Below are positions 15,416 to 22,871 of a stretch of 34,239 nt of DNA, in pieces. The DNA is from DAOUFU01 sp034429275 (GTDB taxonomy: Bacteria; Chloroflexota; Anaerolineae; Aggregatilineales; Aggregatilineaceae), in NCBI GenBank assembly GCA_034429275.1, contig DAOUFU010000071.1:1-34239 (forward strand), given 5' to 3'. Position 1 is the first letter of the stretch, and every line of letters starts with the position of its first letter. Under the pieces are notes generated by a model. It was not told where the DNA came from. It ran no database searches and saw only the letters and a list, made by a program, of their open reading frames with translations. The translations under genes were made by a program, and so were the position numbers.

Positions 15416-15994
15416 ATGACAGGACCGTTCATTGTGTTCTTTGGCCCGCCAGGTTGTGGCAAGGGAACTCAGGCCAAGCGTATCCAGGAGGCCCTCCATC
15501 TCGCCCAGATTTCCACCGGCGACCTGTTCCGCAAGCACCTCGGCGAAAAAACCCCCCTCGGCGTTCAAGCTCAGAGCTATATGTCGCGTGGCGAGCTGGT
15601 GCCGGATGAAATCACCATTGGCATGGTGCGCGAGCGCCTACAGCAACCCGATATCCAACAAGGCGTGATGTTCGATGGCTTTCCGCGGACCGGGCAGCAG
15701 GCCGCCGCGCTTGATGCGCTGCTGAACGAGCTTGGCAGCAAAGTCGATCTGGTAATCGATTTTGTGTTGCCCATTGAAATCTCGCGCCAGCGCCTGTTGG
15801 GCCGCCAGGAAGGCCGCGCCGACGACAAGCCCGAAGTCATCGAAAAGCGTCTGAATGACCATGCTGCCGTTGAAGCCAGCGTGATGCCGCATTACAAGGC
15901 GCGGCCCGGCCTGGTCAAACAAGTGGACGCAACTCGGTCGATCGAGGAGATATACCAGGATGTGCTGGCCCTGGTCCAGTCCGTAATGTCATAG
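15416..15994 (+). CDS. adk: adenylate kinase, short-lid form
   Basis: Adk catalyses ATP + AMP = 2 ADP and keeps adenine nucleotides balanced. The 192-residue protein has the P-loop GPPGCGKGTQ at 10-19, then ISTGDLFR and the DGFPRTGQQ AMP-binding motif. A short lid follows (RLLGRQEGRADD), lacking the four-Cys zinc insertion of long-form enzymes, and then the R-rich VIEKRL helix. ATG 15416 is preceded by GAGGAGA, so I prefer it to an upstream TTG at 15398. It sits alone here, away from the secY-adk ribosomal operon where it is often found. Confidence 0.95.
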   Translation: MTGPFIVFFGPPGCGKGTQAKRIQEALHLAQISTGDLFRKHLGEKTPLGVQAQSYMSRGELVPDEITIGMVRERLQQPDIQQGVMFDGFPRTGQQAAALDALLNELGSKVDLVIDFVLPIEISRQRLLGRQEGRADDKPEVIEKRLNDHAAVEASVMPHYKARPGLVKQVDATRSIEEIYQDVLALVQSVMS

Positions 15995-16009
15995 CGCGCC
16001 AATCATTCC

Positions 16010-16046
16010 GAGAGCGGCGCGCCTGTGGTTGCGCCGCTCTCTTCTC
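16010..16046 (+). terminator. hairpin after adk
   Basis: A perfect 11-bp stem (GAGAGCGGCGC at 16010-16020, GCGCCGCTCTC at 16031-16041) with a 10-base loop is followed by only TTCTC. The T run is poor, so termination may be partial. Confidence 0.5.
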
Positions 16047-16070
16047 GACGCCAGTCGAGGAGTCTGCCGT

Positions 16071-17135
16071 ATGAGCACTGAACGCCAGTCCGACCTGCGT
16101 CTGAACGTTGGTTCGCAAGTTGGCCCGTACAAGATTCTGCGCCTGGTCAACCGGGGAAAAACCAGCGCAGTCTACCGTGCCCATGCGCCTCGGCTCGGCA
16201 GAGATATCGCTCTCAAAATCCTCCAGCCCGGCCTCCCGCTCACCCCCGATTTGATCGCATGTTTCACTCAGGAAGTCCGGGCCATAGCAGCGCTCAAACA
16301 CCCCAACCTCATCCGGGTGTACGATTATGGCACCTACCGCAGTGCCGGCTATGTCGTCATGGAGTGGATCGCGGGGTCCAGCCTGCGCGACATGCTCTCG
16401 TCACGCCCAACTGGGTTGGACCGCGAAGATACCGACCGGCTCTTTGGCGAGATTGCCAGCGGCGTTGCCAGTGCCCATGACCACAACATCATTCACGGCA
16501 ATATCAAACCGGACAATGTGCTGCTGGATACCAGCCAGCGCCCGGTTCTGACCGATTTTTCGGTGTCCTGTATGAGGCGATCAATTGCGCTGGCGGAACC
16601 GGTGAATGCCGCTGTTTACCTGTCCCCTGAGCAAGCTCGCGGCGGTCCGCTCACTCCGGCGTGCGACATCTACGCCCTGGGAGTATTGCTCTATGAGATG
16701 GTGACAGGAACTATTCCATGCCAGGGCAAGCCTCCGTTTTCTGATTCCAGCGAATCAGTTCTTTTACCGCCAAGCCGGATCAGAGTTGGGCTTGATCCGC
16801 GCATAGATCAGGTCGTGCTGACTGCGTTGAGCCTGGACCCCAGCGAGCGATATGCTTCCGTGCGCGACATGATCGGGGACTTGCAGCGGCGCGTGACCGT
16901 AGGGGTTGGGTACGACACTGTGACTCTGGGGCGCTCCACCGCTGAACAGGTGCGGCGATCTCGTGCGGAGATTCGGCGCTTTGAACGTTCGCGTGCTGAC
17001 GAGAAGCCACAGTCTGCTGAGGACACCTCATCGGAAGTCCTTTCACAGTTCTCGTCGCGGAATATGCTGCCCCTCGTTGGAGCAGGCATCCTGATCCTGG
17101 TCGTCATTATTTTGGTCGTGCTGTGGGCAGCATGA
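16071..17135 (+). CDS. membrane-anchored Ser/Thr kinase-like protein, predicted pseudokinase
   Basis: The 354-residue protein has a Hanks-type kinase fold (about 20-285): the Lys of the ATP site (K49 in IALKIL), the PNLIRVYDYG strand and an SPEQARG segment in place of APE. DIYALGVLLYEMVTG and the C-lobe Arg in SERYASVRDM follow. The catalytic signatures are broken. HRDLKPxN reads HGNIKPDN (142-149), losing the catalytic Asp; DFG reads DFS (162-164); and the glycine loop is degenerate (VNRGKTSAVY). Residues about 332-354 form a C-terminal membrane helix with no extracellular PASTA domain. It is probably a pseudokinase or a very weak kinase, perhaps an adaptor. ATG 16071 follows GAGGAG. It converges on the LCP gene with a 14-base gap. 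Confidence 0.85.
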   Translation: MSTERQSDLRLNVGSQVGPYKILRLVNRGKTSAVYRAHAPRLGRDIALKILQPGLPLTPDLIACFTQEVRAIAALKHPNLIRVYDYGTYRSAGYVVMEWIAGSSLRDMLSSRPTGLDREDTDRLFGEIASGVASAHDHNIIHGNIKPDNVLLDTSQRPVLTDFSVSCMRRSIALAEPVNAAVYLSPEQARGGPLTPACDIYALGVLLYEMVTGTIPCQGKPPFSDSSESVLLPPSRIRVGLDPRIDQVVLTALSLDPSERYASVRDMIGDLQRRVTVGVGYDTVTLGRSTAEQVRRSRAEIRRFERSRADEKPQSAEDTSSEVLSQFSSRNMLPLVGAGILILVVIILVVLWAA

Positions 17136-17149
17136 CCTGTTCCGCCCCA

Positions 17150-18439
17150 CTATCGATAGGGGTTGTAGTTCGGCCCAAACACCTGGACCATTAACGCCCC
17201 GATTCGGGCGCGATCAGGGACCAGAATATCCTGCCCCTGCCAATTCTGCGGGATAACGTACTCCCAGCCGACGATTCCGCTGGTGAAATTTGTGGCTGGA
17301 ATGTCTTTGAGCCACCATGCTAGCTGCATGATTTGGTCCAGGGCCAGCCCTGTATCGATTCCCGCGTCGAGTTCGGACCACAACGCCGGAGCCTCTAGCG
17401 CCATGCGCGACAGCATATCAAGGGCCAACACTTTGTCCCGAATCGCGTATAGCACCTGCTGTTGACGCCGCGCCCGGTCAATATCGTCTGATCCGTGCCT
17501 GCTGCGAGCATACTTGAGAGCCGTCCGCCCATCCAACTGCTGCGGCCCGGCAGCCAGGTAGAATGGGTCATACCCATAGTTCATGTCGGGATAGAGAGGA
17601 TCGGAAATCGGCTTTTCGACATTGACCGTGATTCCCCCCAGCAGGTCAACGATCCGAATAAAGCTATCGAAGTCCACGACGGCATAATCATTCACCGGGA
17701 TGCCAAAATTGTACTGCACGGTTTGCATTGCCAGCCGCGCACCTCCGCCCGGCTGCGACAGCTCACCCACGCCGTAGGCCGTGTTGATTCGCTGGATTCC
17801 AAATCCCGGCACATCCACATACAAATCGCGTGGAATGCTCAATATCCCCACACTGTTGGTTACCGGGTCCAGGCTGATCAACATCATGGTGTCGGTACGA
17901 TAAGTCGCGTTCTCGCCGGGTCTGCGGTCCAATCCCATCATTAGCATGGCGAACCGCTCTTTGCCATCCCAGGGGTGGATCAACATGCTTTGGCCCTGAT
18001 CCCCCAGCAGGCCGCCCACCGCTTGATCGCCCCCCACATCAAGGATGCCGCCTACCCCATACAGGGCCGAAGTAGGCTCCTGAGCTGGACCTTTTTCAAT
18101 CGGGGTGTCATCGCCACGCGCCGCCTGAAGCACCAGGAACAAGCCAAGACTCGCTACAATCGTTACACCCAACACCGACGCCGCGAGCAGCACCCACATC
18201 CACTCACCGGGCGATCCCAAATCGCCCGTGTGATTCGATCGGGCCTTTCTTCCACGCGGGGGATAACCGGCATAGCGGTTTGAGGCGGCTGGTACTATAC
18301 CAGGCACAGGTTCAGCCTGCACGCCGCGCCGTTCCAGCCGATTTTCTGACCGTTGTCCTTCTTGATAAGGCAAAAAATGCGGCTCAGTGGGTCGAAGCGG
18401 TGGCTGGTGGGGGGGCTGGGGCAAAGGGTTGTCGGACAT
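17150..18439 (-). CDS. LytR-CpsA-Psr (LCP) family protein
   Basis: LCP proteins transfer lipid-linked glycopolymers onto peptidoglycan or other surface acceptors. The 429-residue protein has a Pro-rich cytoplasmic N-terminus (1-79), one membrane helix (about 80-106) and an external LCP domain. Signatures visible are RTDTMMLISLDP, the SIPRDLYVDVP arginine, the RINTAYGVG segment, DFDSFIRIVDLLGGITVNV and KYARSRH-DIDRARRQQ. These include the Arg and Asp residues that bind the polyprenyl pyrophosphate. ATG 18439 with GAGAG six bases upstream is chosen over TTG 18445. The rhamnose and glycosyltransferase genes at the end of the window could make its substrate. Confidence 0.9.
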   Translation of the reverse strand: MSDNPLPQPPHQPPLRPTEPHFLPYQEGQRSENRLERRGVQAEPVPGIVPAASNRYAGYPPRGRKARSNHTGDLGSPGEWMWVLLAASVLGVTIVASLGLFLVLQAARGDDTPIEKGPAQEPTSALYGVGGILDVGGDQAVGGLLGDQGQSMLIHPWDGKERFAMLMMGLDRRPGENATYRTDTMMLISLDPVTNSVGILSIPRDLYVDVPGFGIQRINTAYGVGELSQPGGGARLAMQTVQYNFGIPVNDYAVVDFDSFIRIVDLLGGITVNVEKPISDPLYPDMNYGYDPFYLAAGPQQLDGRTALKYARSRHGSDDIDRARRQQQVLYAIRDKVLALDMLSRMALEAPALWSELDAGIDTGLALDQIMQLAWWLKDIPATNFTSGIVGWEYVIPQNWQGQDILVPDRARIGALMVQVFGPNYNPYR

Positions 18440-18467
18440 CAGCAACTCTCAATTGACGGATAGTTTC

Positions 18468-18496
18468 ATTGTAAAGCCAATCAAGTATTCCCTCAA
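18468..18496 (-). promoter_or_regulatory. promoter for the LCP gene
   Basis: Read on the minus strand, TTGAGG (18491-18496) and TACAAT (18468-18473) are spaced by 17 bases, ending 28 bases before the start codon. Confidence 0.65.
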
Positions 18497-18550
18497 TGTG
18501 TTATTATCCTTCTGTTGATCTACGATTCACCCATGTGGAGTGTTGGCTGC

Positions 18551-19372
18551 ATGAGCCGCAAAACCTGGCGCTTACTGGTTACCTATTCGGCTGACGGCCC
18601 CATGAACATGGCGATCGATCAGGCCATCATGGAGGCTGTTGCCGAACAGCGCGTTCCCCCCACCCTGCGGTTTTATGCATGGCAGCCGCCTTGTCTCTCC
18701 TTGGGTTATACCCAACCGGCCCGCGAGACGGATCGCGCACGGTTGGAGAGATTTGGCTGGGGCCTGGTGCGCAGGCTCACCGGCGGGCGAGCTGTACTGC
18801 ACATCGACGAACTGACCTACAGCGTTGCACTGCCCGATCACGATCCCATTGTGGCGGGCGATATCGTGACCAGCTACCGCAATCTGAGCCGAGCGCTGGT
18901 CGCTGGACTACAGACGCTGGGAGCCGCACCACGCGCCGAGAAGCGCTCCCAGGACCAAACCAGGGAGCACGGGCCTGTATGCTTCGAGGTTCCCAGCCAC
19001 TACGAGATCACCATTCACGAAAAGAAACTGGTAGGCAGTGCGCAGGTCCGCAAATTTGGCGCAGTGCTGCAACATGGGTCACTGCCGCTCTACGGGGATA
19101 TCGCGCGTATCTGTGACGCGCTCGTGTTTGACGATGAAAACGTCCGATCTGCGGCCAAAGACCGTGTCCGACAGCGCGCCACGACTCTCGCCGGTGCGCT
19201 AGACGCTGAGATCAGTTGGGAACAGGCGGTGACAGCTATGATCGAGAGCTTTTGCGCCACCTTCGACCTGGACCTGGTCGAATCGGATACGCTCACGCCC
19301 GACGAACAGAACCGTGCCAGGTTCCTGTGCGAAACCCAATATGGCAGCGAAGACTGGACATCCCGCTTTTAG
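18551..19372 (+). CDS. lipM: LipM-like octanoyltransferase (lipoate/biotin protein ligase fold)
   Basis: The 273-residue protein belongs to the LplA/LipB/BirA fold. It has RRLTGGRAVLH near residue 75 and the segment CFEVPSHYEI-KKLVGSAQVRKFGAVLQHGSL. Cys144 in this segment corresponds to the catalytic Cys of B. subtilis LipM, which moves octanoyl groups from ACP to GcvH; lipoate ligases such as LplJ have RND there and lack this Cys. The expected role is therefore lipoate assembly, not scavenging. ATG 18551 is the simplest start, with a GGAG a little far upstream (11 bases); ATG 18533 is possible. No gcvH, lipA or lipL adjoins it. It converges on the DUF4230 gene. Confidence 0.82.
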   Translation: MSRKTWRLLVTYSADGPMNMAIDQAIMEAVAEQRVPPTLRFYAWQPPCLSLGYTQPARETDRARLERFGWGLVRRLTGGRAVLHIDELTYSVALPDHDPIVAGDIVTSYRNLSRALVAGLQTLGAAPRAEKRSQDQTREHGPVCFEVPSHYEITIHEKKLVGSAQVRKFGAVLQHGSLPLYGDIARICDALVFDDENVRSAAKDRVRQRATTLAGALDAEISWEQAVTAMIESFCATFDLDLVESDTLTPDEQNRARFLCETQYGSEDWTSRF

Positions 19373-19403
19373 TCTTCCGCGAGCGTGATTTCTACGACGT
19401 CGG

Positions 19404-20267
19404 TCACGAGCCGCCCCCAGGCGCTGTCGCGTTTGCCCCCAAGCAGCTTTCATGCGGGGGTACGACCTCACTGCTGGGCCGAAATTCGATCTCAGAATAT
19501 CCCATGCCTGAGATCAGCTTCGCCAGTGTCTGCTGAGCACTCCGGAACGCCTCGTCGGACCAGTCCTGCTCTTCGGCGACAGCCATCAATTGGGTGATCC
19601 CTTCGGCATGAGCCAGCGTTTGCATTTCTCTCAGTGTGGCCCCACAGTTGCCACTGCCCAGGTAATTTGTCCCGCAGTCCCATTTTTCGACGATAGGGTT
19701 GTGCAATGCGCAGCCGGTGAACTGAACAGGCGGCAGTGTCATGATCAGGCGGTCGCCCTCGATCACGAAATTGCTCTCATTGACCCGCGACAGGTCATAA
19801 CCGAGATTCGCCTGGCCTGTGTATCGCATTCGCAGTTGAGCATCGGCCAGCAGGCCAGGACGTTCTTTCACTGTGGTGACCCAGATGACTTCGGTGCCCT
19901 CCAGCGCGGTCAGCAGCGCCTGCTCACGGATACCTTCCACAATGACCGTCACATCCGTCACGCGCGCAGGTTTGGTTTTGAGACCCAGCGTTTCCTTGAG
20001 GCTCTCCAACGGGTCATCGAGATATCCCATGATGGTGGTCACGCCGATCACAACGACGATCACCACCACCAGCATCAGCCCCATCTGCAATGCGCTGATC
20101 ACACCGCACTGCGGCATTAAGCACCCAAGCGGAGAACGCCGGCTGCGAGGTTCCGGCGCGGCCATACGGCGTTTCAGCTTTTCGACCCGCGCGTCCGAAC
20201 TACCGGACTCTCCCACTGCATCGTGCTCCCGTGTCGCCCGGTTGTTTTCCGGTGCTGTCTTGCTCAT
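19404..20267 (-). CDS. DUF4230-like single-pass membrane protein
   Basis: The 287-residue protein has a basic, Arg/Ser-rich cytoplasmic lead (1-70) and one strong membrane helix (about 82-103, rich in Val). The external part carries VTVIVEGIREQALLTALEG-EVIWVTTV, a strand pattern typical of DUF4230. It also has several cysteines in the second half (for example in FTGCALHNP and WDCGTNYLGSGNCG) that could form disulfides. The function is unknown. ATG 20267 follows GAGGAGA with eight bases of spacing and is preferred to upstream in-frame starts that overlap elp3. It is probably co-transcribed with elp3 (31-base gap). The C-terminus is Pro/Gly/Ala rich. Confidence 0.7.
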   Translation of the reverse strand: MSKTAPENNRATREHDAVGESGSSDARVEKLKRRMAAPEPRSRRSPLGCLMPQCGVISALQMGLMLVVVIVVVIGVTTIMGYLDDPLESLKETLGLKTKPARVTDVTVIVEGIREQALLTALEGTEVIWVTTVKERPGLLADAQLRMRYTGQANLGYDLSRVNESNFVIEGDRLIMTLPPVQFTGCALHNPIVEKWDCGTNYLGSGNCGATLREMQTLAHAEGITQLMAVAEEQDWSDEAFRSAQQTLAKLISGMGYSEIEFRPSSEVVPPHESCLGANATAPGGGS

Positions 20268-20298
20268 TGCGCCGATCTCCTCTTGATGAAGCCTCTTT

Positions 20299-22122
20299 TC
20301 ACAGCTCAAGGAACTGGTATTGGTCTCCGTCCACAAAACCCCGCTTGCGGTAATAGGCTCGTGTGCCTACCGCCGAAATCACCGCCAGGCGGCGGTATCC
20401 GCGCGCGCTGGCCAGTTCGACAGCGCGGGTGATCAACTCGCGCCCCAGGCCGCTGTGCTGAGCCTTCCCTGCCATTTCCTGCCCGATTCCCAGCGCCTGC
20501 CCATAGACGTGCACCTCACGGATCATTGCCGCCTGGTCGAGTTCATCCATGATCGGGGGAACATTCGGCAGCGAAAGGCGCAAAAAAGCGGCAATCCGAC
20601 GATCATCGGTGATATATTGCAAAAACACCTCTTCGCTCACTGAGGTACTGTACCACACTTCGTCGATATGCAAACTGGCAGGATCGACGGGCTGTCCACG
20701 TATCTCCCTCGCGCGGATGTTGGGGTTAGGCAGGTTGCGCACATGCAGTGTCTGTTCAACAATCTGCCGGAAGTTAGTCGGCATCTCCCCCGCCACGATG
20801 GATGTGCCCGGAATGTCTCGCACCACCCGCGTCAACCGGCAGTATTCAGGCGTCTGCTGGAAGCAAGCAACTAGCACATCAAGCAGTTCTTCGTTGGTAT
20901 AGGGTCTCCACTGCCCGCTCTGATAAAGCTGCATCAGTTCCGCGCTTTCGATGAGTGAGCACGGGTACAGCTTAAGTTCATCGGGCCGTATGGCGGGGTC
21001 GTCAAACAGACGCGCGTAATCGGCCACATCCCGTTCAGGCGTCGATCCGTAGAGATTGGGCATCCAGTGCGCATGGATTTTGAACCCTGCCTGCCGCAGC
21101 AGACCAACTGCGCGCCGGGTCATTTCAACCGAATGGCCCCGCTTGTTCATGCGCAGCACCTTGTCATCCAGGCTTTGGATGCCGATCTGGACCTTGGTCG
21201 CCCCCAATCGGCGAATCCGGCGAACTTCTTCAGCGCTGATATGGTCCGGTCGAGTCTCGACCACCAGCCCCACACAACGCAACGCGGCCTCTTCATTCTC
21301 CCGGTGCAGTGCTTCGATTTCGTCCCAGGTAGCGTACTCATCAACCACCCGGCGCGGACGTTCGCCGCGCGCCACTGCCATTGCCACCTCACGCGACCGG
21401 CGCATTTCCTCGCGGTAAATCTGCTGCACCGCCTGGTTATAGCTTTGCTCCAGCTGCGCCCCCTGCAGTTCAACGCTCGTGACACGATCTGGATGAAGCT
21501 GAGACACCTCGCGCAGTGCGGTTAGCACTTCGGCACTGTGATTGATCCCTTTGCCAAAATCGTGCAACGCCTCGAAAATCCGCTTAACGAACCAAAGTTG
21601 ATAGGTTTCGGGGTAAAATGACCAGGTGCCGCCCAGGATGATCACTTCGATCTTATCGAGCGGATGGCCCGTATCATGCAGCGTTGTCAGGCGCGAATAG
21701 GTCTGAAGGTATGGGTCGAAGTTGTTCTGCTCGGCACGCTGCGCGCCCGGCTCCCCAACGAGATAACTCTTGGGCATCCGCACATCGTTCGGGCAGAAGA
21801 CACATTCACCAGGGCATGGGAACGGCTTGGTGAGCACCGTCACTGGCGTCACGCCGGAGATGGTCCGCACCGGTTTCATACGAAGCCGGGCGACAATCTC
21901 ATCATCAAATGGAGGTAAGCCGTGATTCCCGGCCAACGTGCGGTAAGCCTGGATCAGGTCGCTGTTGGTGAAGAAGCCATCCCCATCCTTGGGGTGCAGG
22001 CTAAGCAGTCTCCCCAGGTTATCACGTGTCAGAGACGGCTGGTCGATCACGCCGCGCAAGATGGCCAGCAGGGGTTCCCGGTAGTAGTCTACATCCACCG
22101 GAGGGCGGTATTTTTTACTCAT
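20299..22122 (-). CDS. elp3: Elp3-type tRNA uridine(34) carboxymethyl-modification enzyme (radical SAM + GNAT)
   Basis: Elp3 uses a radical-SAM centre and an acetyl-CoA-binding GNAT domain to add a carboxymethyl group to C5 of wobble uridine in tRNA. In the 607-residue protein the 4Fe-4S cysteines are C103, C107 and C110 (CPGECVFC), followed by PNDVRMPKSYL. LGGTWSFYP and VETRPDHIS-GIQSLDDKVL lie in the radical-SAM barrel. The GNAT region (about 470-607) has HSGLGRELI and AVGTRAYYRKRGF. ATG 22122 follows AAGG. Other Elongator subunits are absent, as in other bacterial Elp3. A Trm9-like methyltransferase starts 38 bases away in the opposite direction. Confidence 0.93.
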   Translation of the reverse strand: MSKKYRPPVDVDYYREPLLAILRGVIDQPSLTRDNLGRLLSLHPKDGDGFFTNSDLIQAYRTLAGNHGLPPFDDEIVARLRMKPVRTISGVTPVTVLTKPFPCPGECVFCPNDVRMPKSYLVGEPGAQRAEQNNFDPYLQTYSRLTTLHDTGHPLDKIEVIILGGTWSFYPETYQLWFVKRIFEALHDFGKGINHSAEVLTALREVSQLHPDRVTSVELQGAQLEQSYNQAVQQIYREEMRRSREVAMAVARGERPRRVVDEYATWDEIEALHRENEEAALRCVGLVVETRPDHISAEEVRRIRRLGATKVQIGIQSLDDKVLRMNKRGHSVEMTRRAVGLLRQAGFKIHAHWMPNLYGSTPERDVADYARLFDDPAIRPDELKLYPCSLIESAELMQLYQSGQWRPYTNEELLDVLVACFQQTPEYCRLTRVVRDIPGTSIVAGEMPTNFRQIVEQTLHVRNLPNPNIRAREIRGQPVDPASLHIDEVWYSTSVSEEVFLQYITDDRRIAAFLRLSLPNVPPIMDELDQAAMIREVHVYGQALGIGQEMAGKAQHSGLGRELITRAVELASARGYRRLAVISAVGTRAYYRKRGFVDGDQYQFLEL

Positions 22123-22160
22123 AGGCTGCCTTGTCGTGATTATGCACACCGAATCTTACC

Positions 22161-22871
22161 ATGAATGAGGCTATCATCAAACGCTTGAACGACCTGAACC
22201 GCGAATTTTATCGCGTGACCGCTGCCAGCTTTGACCGCACGCGGGACCAACCCTGGCCTGGATGGGAACGTCTGCTGCCCTTTCTGCACACGCCGTTGAG
22301 CGCGCTGGATGTGGGCTGCGGCAATGGGCGTTTTGGGCGCTTCCTGGTGGATCGGTTGAAAGATGTACGTTATCACGGTTTGGATAACAGCCCTGCCCTG
22401 TTGGCATTTGCCCGCACAGAACTGGATGGCTGCCAGACCCGGCTTGACGAACACGACATCCTCACTCAGCCGCTGCCCAATGAACGTTATGATCTGGTGA
22501 CTCTTTTTGGTGTGCTTCACCATATCCCCGGCGCACAGCAGCGCCATCGCCTGATTCGCGATCTGGCCGCCTGCACCGCCCCAGGGGGTTTGTTGGTGTT
22601 CACAAGCTGGCGTTTTTTTGAGGTTGAACGATTCCGCCGCCGGATTATCCCCTGGCCGGAGGACCTGCGCGACGCAGTCGAACCCCACGACTACCTGCTC
22701 GACTGGCAGCGTGATGTCATAGCGCTGCGTTACTGTCACTACGTGAATGATGCAGAACATGCCGCGCTGGTGTCCGCTTCTGGCCTCACGCTGATCGCCA
22801 CCTTCCGGGCAGATGGGCACACCGATGATCTCAACTGCTACAGCCTGCTCCGGCGGGAGTCTGTGCCGTGA
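22161..22871 (+). CDS. class I SAM methyltransferase resembling Trm9/ALKBH8 (tRNA wobble uridine)
   Basis: The 236-residue protein has the SAM-binding motif LDVGCGNGRFG at 49-59, the acidic ribose-binding YHGLDNS and a DLVTLFGVLHHI motif. Its N-terminal region, NREFYRVTAASFDRTR followed by PWPGWERLLPFL, matches in pattern the segment preceding motif I in yeast Trm9 and human ALKBH8: a Y-x-x-x-A-x-x-F-x-x-TR core followed by PWP. Those enzymes methylate cm5U34 to mcm5U34 after Elp3 acts. That, and its divergence from elp3, suggest the same role here. No clear ribosome binding site precedes ATG 22161, so it may be leaderless or coupled to another signal. Its stop overlaps the mutY start. A generic methyltransferase is the alternative. 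Confidence 0.72.
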   Translation: MNEAIIKRLNDLNREFYRVTAASFDRTRDQPWPGWERLLPFLHTPLSALDVGCGNGRFGRFLVDRLKDVRYHGLDNSPALLAFARTELDGCQTRLDEHDILTQPLPNERYDLVTLFGVLHHIPGAQQRHRLIRDLAACTAPGGLLVFTSWRFFEVERFRRRIIPWPEDLRDAVEPHDYLLDWQRDVIALRYCHYVNDAEHAALVSASGLTLIATFRADGHTDDLNCYSLLRRESVP

